From the NCBI GenBank assembly GCA_047616325.1, contig JBLHGN010000053.1, positions 1 through 16,847 of the forward strand: 16,847 nt of DNA. Direction: 5' to 3'. The stretch's first letter is position 1, and each line of letters opens with the position of its first letter. This DNA is from JBLHGN01 sp047616325 (GTDB taxonomy: Bacteria > Pseudomonadota > Gammaproteobacteria > Pseudomonadales > Cellvibrionaceae). Position numbers and translations under genes: made by a program. Of the stretch, positions 15,985 through 16,847 are shown one piece after another. The notes beneath the pieces are model-generated. The model was not told where the DNA came from and did no database searches. It saw nothing but the letters and a program-made list of their open reading frames with translations.

Positions 15985-16847
15985 ATGACACGTATTGCCT
16001 TATTTTTGCTTACCAACCTTGCCGTCATTGTTATTGCGAACATTACCCTTAATCTACTGGGTGTGGCCAGTTATCTGTACCAACCGGATTCCGATCTGGA
16101 TATGAAATCGCTGCTATTTTTTTGCGCGGCATTCGGATTTAGCAGCTCGTTTGTTTCTCTATTTATTTCGAAATGGATGGCAAAACGTGCAACGGGTATA
16201 CGCCTTATTAACACGCCACACACCGCCGAAGAAGGCTGGCTTTTAGAGACCGTTCGCGATCTCGCCGACAAAGCCAAAATAGGCAGGCCAGAAGTGGGCA
16301 TATTCCCTGCGCAACAGTCCAATGCCTTTGCAACTGGATGGAATAGCAATAATGCTCTCGTGGCGGTGAGTGCGGGCTTATTGCACCGTTTCGATAAGAA
16401 TGAAGTGCGCGCCGTATTAGGCCACGAAATCGGTCACGTCACCAACGGCGATATGACCACACTCGCCCTTGTTCGAGGTGTTGTGAATACCTTCGTAATG
16501 TTTTTTGCGCGAATTATTGGCAATACGGTAGACCGAGTTATTCTAAAAAACGAACGCGGGCACGGCATCGGTTTTTATATTACTACATTTGTAGAGGAAT
16601 TAGTGCTGGCCTTTCTCGCCAATATGATCGTCGCGAGGTTCTCTCACAAGCGGGAATTTAGAGCATATGTTGCGGGTGCCAATTTGTGTGACAAACATTC
16701 CATGATAAGCGCGCTGCGGCGCCTGCAATCGGAAGCACGCCAACCCATCGCAGAAGAGATGCCGGACACATTGAAAGCCTTTGCTATCTCCTCCAATTTT
16801 TCGACAAAGATGATGGCGGCATTTGCGACTCACCCACCCCTTGAAGT
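15985..16847 (+). CDS. htpX: HtpX-like membrane zinc metalloprotease (M48), cut at window end
   Basis: HtpX is an inner-membrane protease that degrades misfolded membrane proteins alongside FtsH. The frame is open from ATG at 15985 to the window end, about 287 codons, so probably only a handful of C-terminal residues are missing after HPPLE. GAGGA lies about 6 bases upstream of the start. The start MTRIALFLLTNLAV is characteristic. Membrane segments lie at about 4-28 and 44-62, with two more near 160-178 and 196-218. The zinc motif HEIGH is at 147-151. The third ligand should be Glu224 in SHKREFRAYVAG. The family ExxxD motif normally continues with Asp (for example REFHADAG in E. coli), but here residue 228 is Tyr. 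That could weaken activity or mark a divergent paralogue. The family call itself is secure. Confidence 0.93.
   Translation, partial: MTRIALFLLTNLAVIVIANITLNLLGVASYLYQPDSDLDMKSLLFFCAAFGFSSSFVSLFISKWMAKRATGIRLINTPHTAEEGWLLETVRDLADKAKIGRPEVGIFPAQQSNAFATGWNSNNALVAVSAGLLHRFDKNEVRAVLGHEIGHVTNGDMTTLALVRGVVNTFVMFFARIIGNTVDRVILKNERGHGIGFYITTFVEELVLAFLANMIVARFSHKREFRAYVAGANLCDKHSMISALRRLQSEARQPIAEEMPDTLKAFAISSNFSTKMMAAFATHPPLE

Overview
The window looks like a chromosomal segment of a gammaproteobacterium, probably a marine, Cellvibrionales-like or Pseudomonas-related lineage. The main pointers are a PilU-type pilus ATPase, an HtpX protease of enterobacterial/pseudomonad type, an NAD-type GAPDH, and a lipoprotein MFP-RND efflux pair with an ATGA overlap. 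The genus is inference only. I see no IS element, prophage, CRISPR array, tRNA or rRNA, and coding density is ordinary apart from a few AT-rich intergenic stretches.

Layout. Positions 1-330 hold nothing I can assign. The minus strand from 331 to 4460 carries a two-gene efflux unit: a lipoprotein membrane-fusion protein overlapping an RND permease whose proton-relay residues are altered. Upstream on the same strand, and separated by a clear intrinsic terminator, is gap (GAPDH). A 339-base divergent region with two inverted repeats separates gap from a solo pilU-like gene on the plus strand. Convergent to pilU lies a minus-strand pair: a surface lipoprotein (two cadherin-like beta-sandwich domains plus a seven-repeat FG-GAP propeller) followed 35 bases later by a histone-deacetylase-family amidohydrolase.

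Between the lipoprotein and the next plus-strand gene is a 575-base intergenic region. It holds four copies of AAATCTA at an exact 16-base period, placed just upstream of a plausible lipoprotein promoter. Then come a plus-strand GlpD-family flavoprotein whose FAD-binding and C-terminal signatures are intact but whose substrate-site motifs are replaced, a convergent minus-strand VWA-domain membrane protein with a very acidic cytoplasmic tail, a small membrane protein, and a divergent htpX cut by the window end.

The genes do not form one obvious pathway. The functional units I can support are the efflux pair and, less surely, the lipoprotein-deacetylase pair. The most unusual features are the degenerate GlpD homologue, the phased 16-base repeat array, the HtpX ExxxD substitution and the RND relay substitutions. 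I found no convincing evidence for a wholly new multi-gene system.
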